Positions 1 to 7,503 of a stretch of 21,284 nucleotides of DNA are shown piece by piece. How positions within the stretch are numbered: the stretch's first letter is position 1; every line of letters begins with the position of its first letter. The position numbers and the translations under genes were made by a program. Source of the DNA: Flavobacterium psychrophilum (lineage in GTDB: Bacteria; Bacteroidota; Bacteroidia; Flavobacteriales; Flavobacteriaceae); NCBI GenBank assembly GCA_945862065.1, contig CAMAWT010000027.1, positions 1 through 21,284 of the forward strand. Reading direction: 5' to 3'. The notes beneath the pieces were generated by a model. The model had not been told where the DNA came from and did no database searches. It worked only from the letters and a program-made list of their open reading frames with translations.

Positions 1-141
1 AAAGTCTTAAAGTCGAAAGTCATAAAGTCGAAAGTCATAAAGTCGAAAGTCATAAAGTCGAAAGTCATAAAGTCGAAAGTCATAAAGTCGAAAGTCATAA
101 AGTCGAAAGTCATAAAGTCGAAAGTCATAAAGTCATAAAGT
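1..141. repeat. 15-bp tandem repeat array (about nine copies)
   Basis: The unit AAAGTCATAAAGTCG repeats head to tail. Seven consecutive units (16-120) are identical. The first unit has one change (ctt for cat) and the last one decays into AAAGTCATAAAGT. The 15-bp unit is itself two near copies of a short word, AAAGTCAT plus AAAGTCG (8+7 nt). The array runs off the left edge of the window, so its full length is unknown. Because 15 is a multiple of three, copy-number change would not shift a reading frame, but I see no convincing gene through it. Confidence 0.95.
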
Positions 142-195
142 ACCCACCGAAAACGAAAAAAACTTTTAGAGTTTAGTGATGCTTTATATTATAAC

Positions 196-286
196 CAACG
201 GATTAAAATCCGTTGTTACAAAATGAATCGTCCCTACGGGACTTTCACATAAAGTGAAAGAGCCATAGGCTCGGCACATTTTGTAA
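196..286. other. Multi-hairpin palindromic element (cloverleaf-like)
   Basis: Five inverted repeats are packed into 91 bp. CAACGGAT (196-203) pairs with ATCCGTTG (208-215). TTACAAAATG (216-225) pairs perfectly with CATTTTGTAA (277-286). Inside that outer stem lie three short hairpins: GTCCC/GGGAC (230-234/238-242), CTTTCAC/GTGAAAG (242-248/254-260) and GAGCC/GGCTC (260-264/268-272). The result is a closing stem around three arms, next to one free hairpin. I see no T-run, so it is not a plain terminator. It may be a REP-like dispersed element or a structured RNA. I recall similar strings between flavobacterial genes, but I ran no search. Confidence 0.7.
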
Positions 287-428
287 GGCTTGACTTTAGT
301 CCAGTCGATTATGTCTCGCCAAAAAAAACCTCCTCTTTTAATAAGCATATTATTTGAAAAAAGCTCAAAGTCGGGAGACTTTGCGTAGCTGGGGTATTTA
401 CAATACATGCCTACACAGAGAATAAAAT

Positions 429-469
429 AAAAAAACCCTGTTAGATTTCAATTGCAAACAGGTTTTTTT
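429..469 (-). terminator. Intrinsic terminator, probably for the PAP2 transcript
   Basis: An A-run plus CCCTGTT (429-442) pairs with AACAGG plus a T-run (457-469), with one bulged C. T-tracts lie on both sides, so it could act in both directions. The nearest upstream gene is the PAP2 phosphatase (ends at 837 on the minus strand). If this is its terminator, that mRNA carries a 3' untranslated region of about 370 nt made of repeats. Confidence 0.7.
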
Positions 470-482
470 GTTTTCGGGAGTT

Positions 483-515
483 ACTTTACGACTTTATGAC
501 TTTCGACTTTCGACT
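483..515. repeat. Inverted copy of the AAAGTC tandem repeat
   Basis: On the minus strand this reads AGTCG, AAAGTCG, AAAGTCAT, AAAGTCG, then TAAAGT. These are the same 7- and 8-nt words as the array at 1-141, in the opposite orientation. The two arrays face each other across about 340 bp that hold the multi-hairpin element and the terminator. Confidence 0.9.
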
Positions 516-520
516 AATTT

Positions 521-624
521 TCAACTGAAAAACTACATGTCTAATTTAGCCCCGATTGAGCCGATTCCAGCTCTCCAAAGTCTTCCCTATGAAATGCTCC
601 GCAAATGTCTCCTGACTTTGCGGA
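521..624. repeat. Dispersed GCCCCGAT element, copy A, with distal hairpin
   Basis: Positions 521-568 match 684-732, including the shared core GCCCCGATTGAGCCGAT. After the core this copy has a different interior, including the perfect hairpin TCCGCAAA/TTTGCGGA (598-605/617-624) and a wider CAAAGTC/GACTTTG pair. A 60-codon open frame crosses it but also reads through the AAAGTC repeat and looks non-coding. Confidence 0.65.
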
Positions 625-683
625 ATGTTTCTAAGAGAGTTTGGTTTTAAAGATGTTTTTCAATTGTACGTTTTTACAATAAG

Positions 684-780
684 TCAATTGAAAAACTATT
701 TATCATGTATAGCCCCGATTGAGCCGATATCCTTGCGAAGTCCCGTAGGGCAAGCAAGATAAAGGCGAAAGCGGGACAAG
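684..780. repeat. Dispersed GCCCCGAT...GCGGGAC element, copy B
   Basis: This is the second copy of the 48-bp segment at 521-568. Here the core is followed by a hairpin of CTTGC (732-736) with GCAAG (750-754), then GGCGAAAGCGGGAC (764-777). CCCG (713-716) can pair with CGGG (772-775) to close the element. GTCCCGTAGGG inside it resembles the reverse complement of the GTCCCTACGGGAC hairpin at 230-242. I recognise this from memory as a type of non-coding repeat common downstream of flavobacterial genes. It lies in the 3' region of the PAP2 gene. Confidence 0.65.
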
Positions 781-836
781 ATGCCTTTTAAAATGGGATT
801 GTGTGCTTCCTAAAAAAAATACATTTATTTTTTAGC

Positions 837-1712
837 TCAAATGTTACTTTTCACTGCTGACCGAAGTGAACTAAATATAATTTTGTAGAGTGAAAAAAGT
901 AAGCAAATTAAGGTGAAATAGTAAATTATCAAATTCGATTGAATAATTTTATTTACAAGGAGTGCAATACCTACAATAAATAACACGGTACATATTAGGT
1001 TGTGTTTCTTGGAAGTTATCCATGACCAAAGAGGGTATTTTTGACTGATGATGATTCCAGAAATGCCGCAAATGGCACCAATCAAACCTCCAATAATTAC
1101 ATCAAACGGGTAGTGAGCGCCAGTGCCTACACGTGTGAATACCAAAAGTAATCCAATGTAAATCATAAAAAAAGACCAGGCTATTTTGTACTTTTTATTT
1201 TTGGGCATGAAAGAAAAAAACAGCACCGTAAGCATTGTGAAAATGGTAATGGAATGTCCGGAAGGCAAGCTGTTATGGCCTGTTAGTTTTTCTCCGATGA
1301 TGGTAAATGTTGATGGATCTAATATTGCTGCAGGTCTTGGTACTTCGAATAGTTTTTTTAAAACATTTGTAAACAAAGCAGAAATAATGGATGCTGAAAG
1401 TAAGGCTTCCCATACTTTTGGTGCATAAATCACAAGAAAACTAACTACAGATAAAAAAATAAATGCATCGCCTAGTTGGGTAAGGTTGAACATTAGATGC
1501 GGAAATACCGATAATTTTGAATTGATATAATAGAAATAATCCTTTTGAACGTCAATATATTTAATCACTGACAATGCGTTTTTAGTATAAAGAAAAAAGG
1601 CAATAGCACTTAAAATAAAAAGCGGAACAAAAAACAAAGAAGGTTTTATTCTAGAATAATTTTCAATAACTTTAGATTTTAAGCTTTCTTTTATTTCTAA
1701 ATCTACTTTCAT
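837..1712 (-). CDS. PAP2 family membrane phosphatase
   Basis: This is a 291-residue integral membrane phosphatase of the PAP2 (type 2 phosphatidic acid phosphatase) superfamily. All three catalytic motifs are present. K119-x6-R126-P127 is motif 1. P150-S-G-H153 in GHNSLPSGHS is motif 2, with H153 as the likely general acid. R194-x5-H200-x3-D204 is motif 3, with H200 as the expected nucleophile. Hydrophobic stretches near residues 27-43, 83-116, 155-193, 205-223 and 239-280 predict a multi-pass inner-membrane protein. Members act on undecaprenyl pyrophosphate, phosphatidylglycerol phosphate or lipid A phosphates; the substrate cannot be told here. The start lies 59 bp below the acyl-CoA ligase stop on the same strand, so co-transcription is possible. 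The gene is followed by repeats, with a terminator at 429-469. Confidence 0.9.
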   Translation of the reverse strand: MKVDLEIKESLKSKVIENYSRIKPSLFFVPLFILSAIAFFLYTKNALSVIKYIDVQKDYFYYINSKLSVFPHLMFNLTQLGDAFIFLSVVSFLVIYAPKVWEALLSASIISALFTNVLKKLFEVPRPAAILDPSTFTIIGEKLTGHNSLPSGHSITIFTMLTVLFFSFMPKNKKYKIAWSFFMIYIGLLLVFTRVGTGAHYPFDVIIGGLIGAICGISGIIISQKYPLWSWITSKKHNLICTVLFIVGIALLVNKIIQSNLIIYYFTLICLLFSLYKIIFSSLRSAVKSNI

Positions 1713-1771
1713 TTTAAAATTTTTTACAATGTTTGTATGTTTAATTATAATTACAATAAGAATTTTACGCT

Positions 1772-3550
1772 TTAGCTTTGATGATAAATTTTATCATACA
1801 ACTCTTTATATTTTTCTTGTACAATTTTACGTTTCAATTTTAGAGTAGGAGTGAGCTCGCCTCCGTCAATACTCCAAATAGTAGGCGTGATTTCAAATTT
1901 TTTGATTTTTTCCCAGTTACCAAATTTTGCATTTAGTTCGTCAACTTCTGCTTGTATTCTATTGATAACATTTTGGTTTGAAGCGATTTCTTCATAAGAA
2001 TTTCCAATATCAAGTTGATGCAATTTTGCCCAATCTTTTAAAAACTCAAAACTTGGCTGAATAAAGGCAGCTGGCATTTTTTCTCCCGCTCCAATGACCA
2101 TAATTTGTTCAATGAAACGAGATTGTTTCATCGTATTTTCTATGAGTTGTGGAGCAATATATTTTCCGCCAGAAGTTTTGAACATTTCTTTTTTGCGATC
2201 GGTAATCTTTAAAAATCCGTCTTTGTCAATTTCACCAATATCACCGGTATGAAAGTAACCGTTTTGGATTACTTCATTGGTAAGTTTAGTATCTTTGTAA
2301 TACCCCATCATAACGTTGGGTCCTTTGCACAGAATTTCGCCATCTTCCGCAATTTTCACTTCCACATTTTCAATGACGCGACCTACAGTTCCTATTCTAA
2401 ATCCGCCATTGTTGATATCATTTACAGAAATAACAGGCGATGTTTCTGTAAGACCATAACCTTCCATGACTGGCATTTCTGCAGCAGCAAAAACTCTGGC
2501 AAGTCTTGGCTGAAGTGCTGCACTACCAGAAACCATTACATTTAAATTACCACCTAATCCTTCTTTCCATTTGCTGAAAATAAGTTTTCTAGCAATTTTA
2601 AGTTGGGTTTCATACCACCAACCGTTGGCACCGTATGGTTCATATTGTAAGCCTAATTCTATAGCCCAAAAGAATAATTTTTTCTTGATTCCAGTTAAAT
2701 CTAATCCTTTAGCATAAATTTTGTCATATACTTTTTCAAGAAGTCTTGGCACAACAGAAAAGACTGTTGGTTTTACTTCTTTAATGTTGTCGGCTACTTT
2801 CTCAATTGACTCAGCAAAATAGATTGAAACAGAGTAATATTGATAGATGTAGAGAATTACCCGTTCAAAAATATGACAAATTGGTAAAAAACTTAGCGCC
2901 ACACTGGTACCTTCGTTAAACGGAATTCTAGGAGAACTATCCAATACATTGGAAACAATATTATGATGTGATAACATAACCCCTTTTGGTTTTCCTGTAG
3001 TTCCAGAGGTATAAATGATGGTTGCTAAATCTTCTGGAAGCACATTCTTTTTGCGTTCTTCAACTTCATTTTGATTATCTAGATTTTCTCCAAGATGAAG
3101 TAATTCTTTCCAGTTTTTGCATCCTTCAATCTCATCAAAGGAGTAAACTTCTATTAAAGAGGTTGTGTTTTTTTTAATTGCAAGAAGTTTACGTAACACT
3201 TCTTTATCAGAAACAAAACAGTATTTTGCTTCACAGTGGTTTAAAATATATTCGTAATCATCTTCTGAAATAGTAGGATAAATAGGCACATTTTGGGATC
3301 CAATTTGAAGAACCCCTGTGTCCATTACATTCCATTCCGTTCTATTTGTAGATGAAATGACTGCAATTTTATCATCTTTTTGAATACCAAGACTTATTAA
3401 TGCTCTAGAGATAGCATTTGCTTTTTTAATATATTCACTTGTTGAGGTTGCTTCCCACTCTCCATTATATTTTGTTACAAATGCCTTTGGCAAGTCGTTT
3501 TTTTCTAATTGATAATATGCAAAATCAAAAAGGCGGGTTATCTGATCCAT
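1772..3550 (-). CDS. Long-chain fatty acid-CoA ligase (AMP-forming)
   Basis: This 592-residue enzyme of the ANL adenylating superfamily should activate fatty acids to acyl-CoA via acyl-AMP. The AMP/ATP-binding loop YTSGTTGKPKG is at 180-190. The GYGLTET motif is at 354-360. D427 in FHTGD is the expected ribose-binding aspartate, and the hinge region with DRKK is at 441-444. The C-terminal lysine in PTLKLKR (about K561) is the likely catalytic lysine. The length and the PTLKLKR ending resemble long-chain acyl-CoA synthetases rather than short-chain ones. The upstream region has a promoter-like TTG-N19-TTAATTTG with a 19-bp palindrome in its spacer, which suggests repressor control. The PAP2 gene follows after 59 bp. 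Chain-length preference cannot be read from sequence. Confidence 0.92.
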   Translation of the reverse strand: MDQITRLFDFAYYQLEKNDLPKAFVTKYNGEWEATSTSEYIKKANAISRALISLGIQKDDKIAVISSTNRTEWNVMDTGVLQIGSQNVPIYPTISEDDYEYILNHCEAKYCFVSDKEVLRKLLAIKKNTTSLIEVYSFDEIEGCKNWKELLHLGENLDNQNEVEERKKNVLPEDLATIIYTSGTTGKPKGVMLSHHNIVSNVLDSSPRIPFNEGTSVALSFLPICHIFERVILYIYQYYSVSIYFAESIEKVADNIKEVKPTVFSVVPRLLEKVYDKIYAKGLDLTGIKKKLFFWAIELGLQYEPYGANGWWYETQLKIARKLIFSKWKEGLGGNLNVMVSGSAALQPRLARVFAAAEMPVMEGYGLTETSPVISVNDINNGGFRIGTVGRVIENVEVKIAEDGEILCKGPNVMMGYYKDTKLTNEVIQNGYFHTGDIGEIDKDGFLKITDRKKEMFKTSGGKYIAPQLIENTMKQSRFIEQIMVIGAGEKMPAAFIQPSFEFLKDWAKLHQLDIGNSYEEIASNQNVINRIQAEVDELNAKFGNWEKIKKFEITPTIWSIDGGELTPTLKLKRKIVQEKYKELYDKIYHQS

Positions 3551-3569
3551 TTACTATAAATTTTTGATG

Positions 3570-3599
3570 CAAATTAATCAATAAATTATTGATTTACAA
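3570..3599 (-). promoter_or_regulatory. Acyl-CoA ligase promoter with embedded palindrome
   Basis: On the minus strand, TTG (3599-3597) is followed by 19 bp and then TTAATTTG (3577-3570), one mismatch from TAnnTTTG. The spacer holds the perfect 19-bp palindrome AATCAATAAATTATTGATT (3576-3594, 9-bp arms, single central base), which also touches the -7 element. The ATG lies about 20 bp downstream. A protein bound here should block RNA polymerase. Confidence 0.5.
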
Positions 3600-3744
3600 T
3601 ATTTTTAATTTAATATTAATTCATTGTATATTTAAGGTGTCGATATAGTTATTTGGTAATAGAAATAATTTAATAAATCAACTTAAACATGCGTTAAAAA
3701 AAGTTACTCAATTAAAATAAACCTAGTTTTTTATAAACTCGAAA

Positions 3745-6700
3745 TTATTTTCTGTTTTCAATCCATTTTCTAGCATTAACAAAAGCTTCTTCCCAAGGGG
3801 AAACCTCGTCGTTTCTATCTTCAGGATAATTTGCCCAATTCCATGGAAAGGTTGAACGCTCTATGTGTGGCATCATTACTAAATGTCTTCCAGTACTATC
3901 ACACATCATTGCCGTATTGTAATCCGATCCGTTTGGATTGGCAGGATACCCTTCGTAACCATATTTTGCAACAATATTATATTGATTTTCAGGCATTGGC
4001 AAATTGAATTTTCCTTCACCGTGAGAAACCCAAACCCCTAAAGTGCTTCCTGCTAAACTAGACAACATCACCGAATTATTTTCTTGAACTTTTACAGATG
4101 TAAAGATACTTTCGTGTTTTTGGCTGTTGTTATGATGCATTTTTCCATGTACTTCATGTTCCGGATTGATCAATTCCAATTCCATCATCAATTGGCATCC
4201 ATTGCAAATTCCAACAGAAAGAGTGTCTTCTCTTTTAAAGAAGTTTTTTAAAGCGGTGTTTGCTTTTTCGTTGTATAAAAAAGCACCTGCCCAACCTTTT
4301 GCCGAACCTAAAACATCCGAATTTGAAAATCCACCAACAGCTCCAATAAACTGAATGTCTTCCAAGGTTTCACGTCCCGAAATTAAATCGGTCATGTGAA
4401 CGTCTTTTACATCAAATCCTGCTAAGAACATCGCATTTGCCATTTCACGTTCGGAATTACTTCCTTTTTCACGAATGATTGCTGCTTTTATTCTTGTGCC
4501 TGCTGGAATTACAGGTAATTTACCATCAAATTGAGATGGAAAACTAAATTGTAAAGGTTGTTTGTCCAAATTTTCAAAACGTTCTTTCGCTTTACCGTTT
4601 TTGGTTTGTTTTTGATCTAATAAATAAGAAGTTTCAAACCAAGTTTTTCTGGTTTCTGTTATTGAGAAATTAAATAAATCATTACAATTAGATATTGAAA
4701 CGATATCGCCTTCAATAACATTTCCGATTTTGAAAATGGTTATGTTGTTTGCTTTGAAAGTAGCTTCAACATCAGCATTTGCTTGGAAAACCACTCCGAT
4801 ATTTTCATTGAATAAAGTTTTAACTGAATCGGTTTCACCTAAAACTGTTAGATCATATGTAGCACCTAATCCTACTGTTCCGTATGAAAATTCTAATAAA
4901 GTCGTAATCAAACCACCACTTCCAATGTCGTGGCCAGCTGAAATTTTTCTTTCTTTAATTAAATCTTGTAAGGTATTAAAAGCAATTTTGAAAAACGCAG
5001 CGTCTTTAATAGTTGGTGTTTCAGTGCCAATTTTATTTTGCGTTTGATAAAAGGAAGAACCGCCTAATTTAAATCTATCTTGTGATAAATTGATGTAGTA
5101 AATATTTCCACCATCCTTTTGTAAAACTGGCTCCACTACTTTAGTAATATTCGAACAATTTCCTGCAGCCGAAATAATCACCGTTCCTGGTGCAATTACT
5201 TCGTCATTTGGATATTTTTGTTTCATAGAAAGTGAATCTTTTCCTGTTGGAATGTTAATTCCCAATTCAATTGCAAAATCCGAACATCCTTTAACCGCTT
5301 CATACAAACGCGCGTCTTCGCCTTCATTTTTACAAGCCCACATCCAATTTGCCGACAAAGAAACCGATGCCAAACCGTCTTTTAATGGTGCCCAAACTAA
5401 ATTAGAAAGCGATTCTGCAATAGCATTTCTACTTCCTGCTACCGGATCAATTAAAGCTGAAATAGGAGCGTGCCCAATAGAAGTGGCAATTCCTTCTTTT
5501 CCTTTATAATCTAAAGCCATTACACCTACATTATTTAAAGGCAATTGTAACGGACCTGCACATTGTTGTTTGGCTACTTTTCCACCTACACAACGGTCTA
5601 CTTTATTGGTTAACCAATCTTTACAAGCCACAGCTTCTAAGCGCAAAACTTGGTTTAAATACGTAGGAATTTCACTTGCATTATATTCCGAATTACTATA
5701 ATTTCTAGTAATTGTTTTGTCTGTCATGATGGTTTTTGGCGAACTTCCAAAGAAATCTTCCAAAGCATAATCCATAGGTTTCAATCCAGTAGATTTTGAT
5801 TCAAAAGTAAAACGATGGTCGTTGGTTACATCACCCACTTCATACATTGGCGAGCGCTCTCTGTCGGCAATGCGTTGTAACGTTTCGATGTCTTTCTGAC
5901 CAATAACCAATCCCATACGTTCTTGCGATTCGTTTCCGATGATTTCTTTCGCAGAAAGGGTAGGGTCGCCAACTGGTAATTTATCTAAATCGATTAAACC
6001 TCCTGTTTCTTCGACCAATTCAGATAAACAATTTAAATGTCCACCGGCACCGTGGTCGTGAATAGAAACAATCGGGTTATTATCGCTTTCCACCAATCCA
6101 CGAATGGCATTGGCAGCACGTTTTTGCATTTCCGGATTGGAACGCTGGATAGCATTTAATTCAATTCCTGAACCAAAAGCACCTGTGTCTGCTGAAGAAA
6201 CGGCTGCACCACCCATTCCAATTCTATAATTTTCTCCACCCAGAATGACAATTTTATCACCTGCAGTTGGTTTCTTTTTTATCGCTTGGTCTAATTTTCC
6301 ATACCCAATTCCACCCGCTTGCATAATTACTTTATCGTAACCTAATTTGCGCGCTGCTTCCTCGTGTTCAAAAGTTAAAATAGATCCAGTAATTAACGGT
6401 TGTCCAAATTTATTTCCGAAATCGGAGGCGCCGTTTGAGGCTTTTATTAAAATATCCATTGGCGTTTGGTACAACCAAGGGCGTGCTGCCATATCGTTTT
6501 CCCAAGGACGATTTTCTTCTAATCTTGAATACGATGTCATGTAAACAGCTGTTCCTGCTAAAGGTAACGACCCTTGTCCGCCTGCTAAACGGTCACGAAT
6601 TTCTCCTCCCGAACCTGTTGCTGCGCCATTAAAAGGCTCAACAGTTGTAGGGAAATTATGGGTTTCTGCTTTTAATGAAAGTACCGAATCAAATTCTTTT

Positions 6701-7419
6701 TCTTCGTAAAAGTCGGGTTTATCAGCACTTTTTGGTGCAAATTGTGTTACTCTTGGACCTTTAACAAATGCTACATTGTCTTTATATGCTGAAACAATAT
6801 CATTCGGATTTTCTTGAGACGTTTTCTTAATTAATTTGAATAAAGAAGTTTCTTTTTCTTCATCATCAATTACGAAAGTTCCGTTGAAAATTTTATGACG
6901 GCAATGTTCTGAATTGGCTTGTGAAAAAGCAAAAATTTCAGAATCTGTTAATTTCCGACCTATTTTAGTTGATAGATTGTCTAAATATTCCACTTCATCT
7001 TGACTTAAAGCCAAACCTTCTGTTTTGTTATAAGCATCAATATTTTCAATCTCCAAAATAGGTTCTGGTGTCACGTTAATAGTGAAAATATCTTGGTGCA
7101 ATTCGGTATATTTTTGAGAAAGCATCGGGTCGAAATCGGTAAAATCTTCCGTAGCTGGATGAAATTCCTCAATTCGAATGATTCCAGAAATTCCCATATT
7201 TTGAGTAATTTCAACGGCATTGGTACTCCAAGGTGTAATCATTGTGGCACGCGGACCAACAAAAAAATCCGCTAACACGGATTTTTCTATTTTATGTGCA
7301 TTGGCAAAAAGCCAGTTAAGTTTAGAGATATCTTCAGCCGAAATTTCTCCCGAAGCCACATTGATGCTTGTTTGAACGGCAAAAACTATTTTACTTTGGT
7401 TTTCAAAGAAATGAATCAT
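3745..7419 (-). CDS. purL: Phosphoribosylformylglycinamidine synthase (large PurL)
   Basis: This enzyme makes formylglycinamidine ribonucleotide from FGAR, glutamine and ATP, the fourth step of de novo purine synthesis. The protein is the large single-chain type. The N-terminal and synthetase core includes SQANSEHCRHKIFNG (166-180) and AETHNFPTTVEPFNGAATGS (251-270). A C-terminal class I glutaminase domain carries GICNGCQ with likely nucleophile C1072 and PHIERS with H1185 and E1187. I start at 7419 (1224 residues, MIHFFENQ). A longer frame opens at 7470, but a good promoter -7 element lies at 7454-7447, downstream of that ATG, so the longer start would not be on the transcript. The beta-helix lipoprotein gene upstream is in the same direction, but this gene has its own promoter. 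Confidence 0.97.
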   Translation of the reverse strand: MIHFFENQSKIVFAVQTSINVASGEISAEDISKLNWLFANAHKIEKSVLADFFVGPRATMITPWSTNAVEITQNMGISGIIRIEEFHPATEDFTDFDPMLSQKYTELHQDIFTINVTPEPILEIENIDAYNKTEGLALSQDEVEYLDNLSTKIGRKLTDSEIFAFSQANSEHCRHKIFNGTFVIDDEEKETSLFKLIKKTSQENPNDIVSAYKDNVAFVKGPRVTQFAPKSADKPDFYEEKEFDSVLSLKAETHNFPTTVEPFNGAATGSGGEIRDRLAGGQGSLPLAGTAVYMTSYSRLEENRPWENDMAARPWLYQTPMDILIKASNGASDFGNKFGQPLITGSILTFEHEEAARKLGYDKVIMQAGGIGYGKLDQAIKKKPTAGDKIVILGGENYRIGMGGAAVSSADTGAFGSGIELNAIQRSNPEMQKRAANAIRGLVESDNNPIVSIHDHGAGGHLNCLSELVEETGGLIDLDKLPVGDPTLSAKEIIGNESQERMGLVIGQKDIETLQRIADRERSPMYEVGDVTNDHRFTFESKSTGLKPMDYALEDFFGSSPKTIMTDKTITRNYSNSEYNASEIPTYLNQVLRLEAVACKDWLTNKVDRCVGGKVAKQQCAGPLQLPLNNVGVMALDYKGKEGIATSIGHAPISALIDPVAGSRNAIAESLSNLVWAPLKDGLASVSLSANWMWACKNEGEDARLYEAVKGCSDFAIELGINIPTGKDSLSMKQKYPNDEVIAPGTVIISAAGNCSNITKVVEPVLQKDGGNIYYINLSQDRFKLGGSSFYQTQNKIGTETPTIKDAAFFKIAFNTLQDLIKERKISAGHDIGSGGLITTLLEFSYGTVGLGATYDLTVLGETDSVKTLFNENIGVVFQANADVEATFKANNITIFKIGNVIEGDIVSISNCNDLFNFSITETRKTWFETSYLLDQKQTKNGKAKERFENLDKQPLQFSFPSQFDGKLPVIPAGTRIKAAIIREKGSNSEREMANAMFLAGFDVKDVHMTDLISGRETLEDIQFIGAVGGFSNSDVLGSAKGWAGAFLYNEKANTALKNFFKREDTLSVGICNGCQLMMELELINPEHEVHGKMHHNNSQKHESIFTSVKVQENNSVMLSSLAGSTLGVWVSHGEGKFNLPMPENQYNIVAKYGYEGYPANPNGSDYNTAMMCDSTGRHLVMMPHIERSTFPWNWANYPEDRNDEVSPWEEAFVNARKWIENRK

Positions 7420-7446
7420 TGGTGTTGTAGTTGTAAGTTGTGATTG

Positions 7447-7477
7447 CAAATTTAGGTTAAATATTAACAATCAACAA
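7447..7477 (-). promoter_or_regulatory. purL promoter
   Basis: The minus strand shows an exact Bacteroidota -7 element, TAAATTTG (7454-7447). TTG -33 candidates lie at 7474-7472 (17-bp spacer) and 7477-7475 (20-bp spacer). Transcription should begin near 7440, about 20 nt before the ATG at 7419. This decides the start codon of purL. Confidence 0.7.
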
Positions 7478-7503
7478 AAACAATTATTCCTACTTTTCAA
7501 CAA

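Noticed and set aside
1..141. A CRISPR array
   Set aside because: The repeats are 15 bp, directly adjacent with no spacers, and no cas gene is present.
184..408. A 74-codon open frame on the minus strand
   Set aside because: Much of it runs through the multi-hairpin element. It has no domain, weak composition and no promoter. More likely a repeat-derived frame.
468..650. A 60-codon open frame on the plus strand
   Set aside because: It starts at a terminator, crosses the AAAGTC repeat and the dispersed element, and shows no protein-like pattern.
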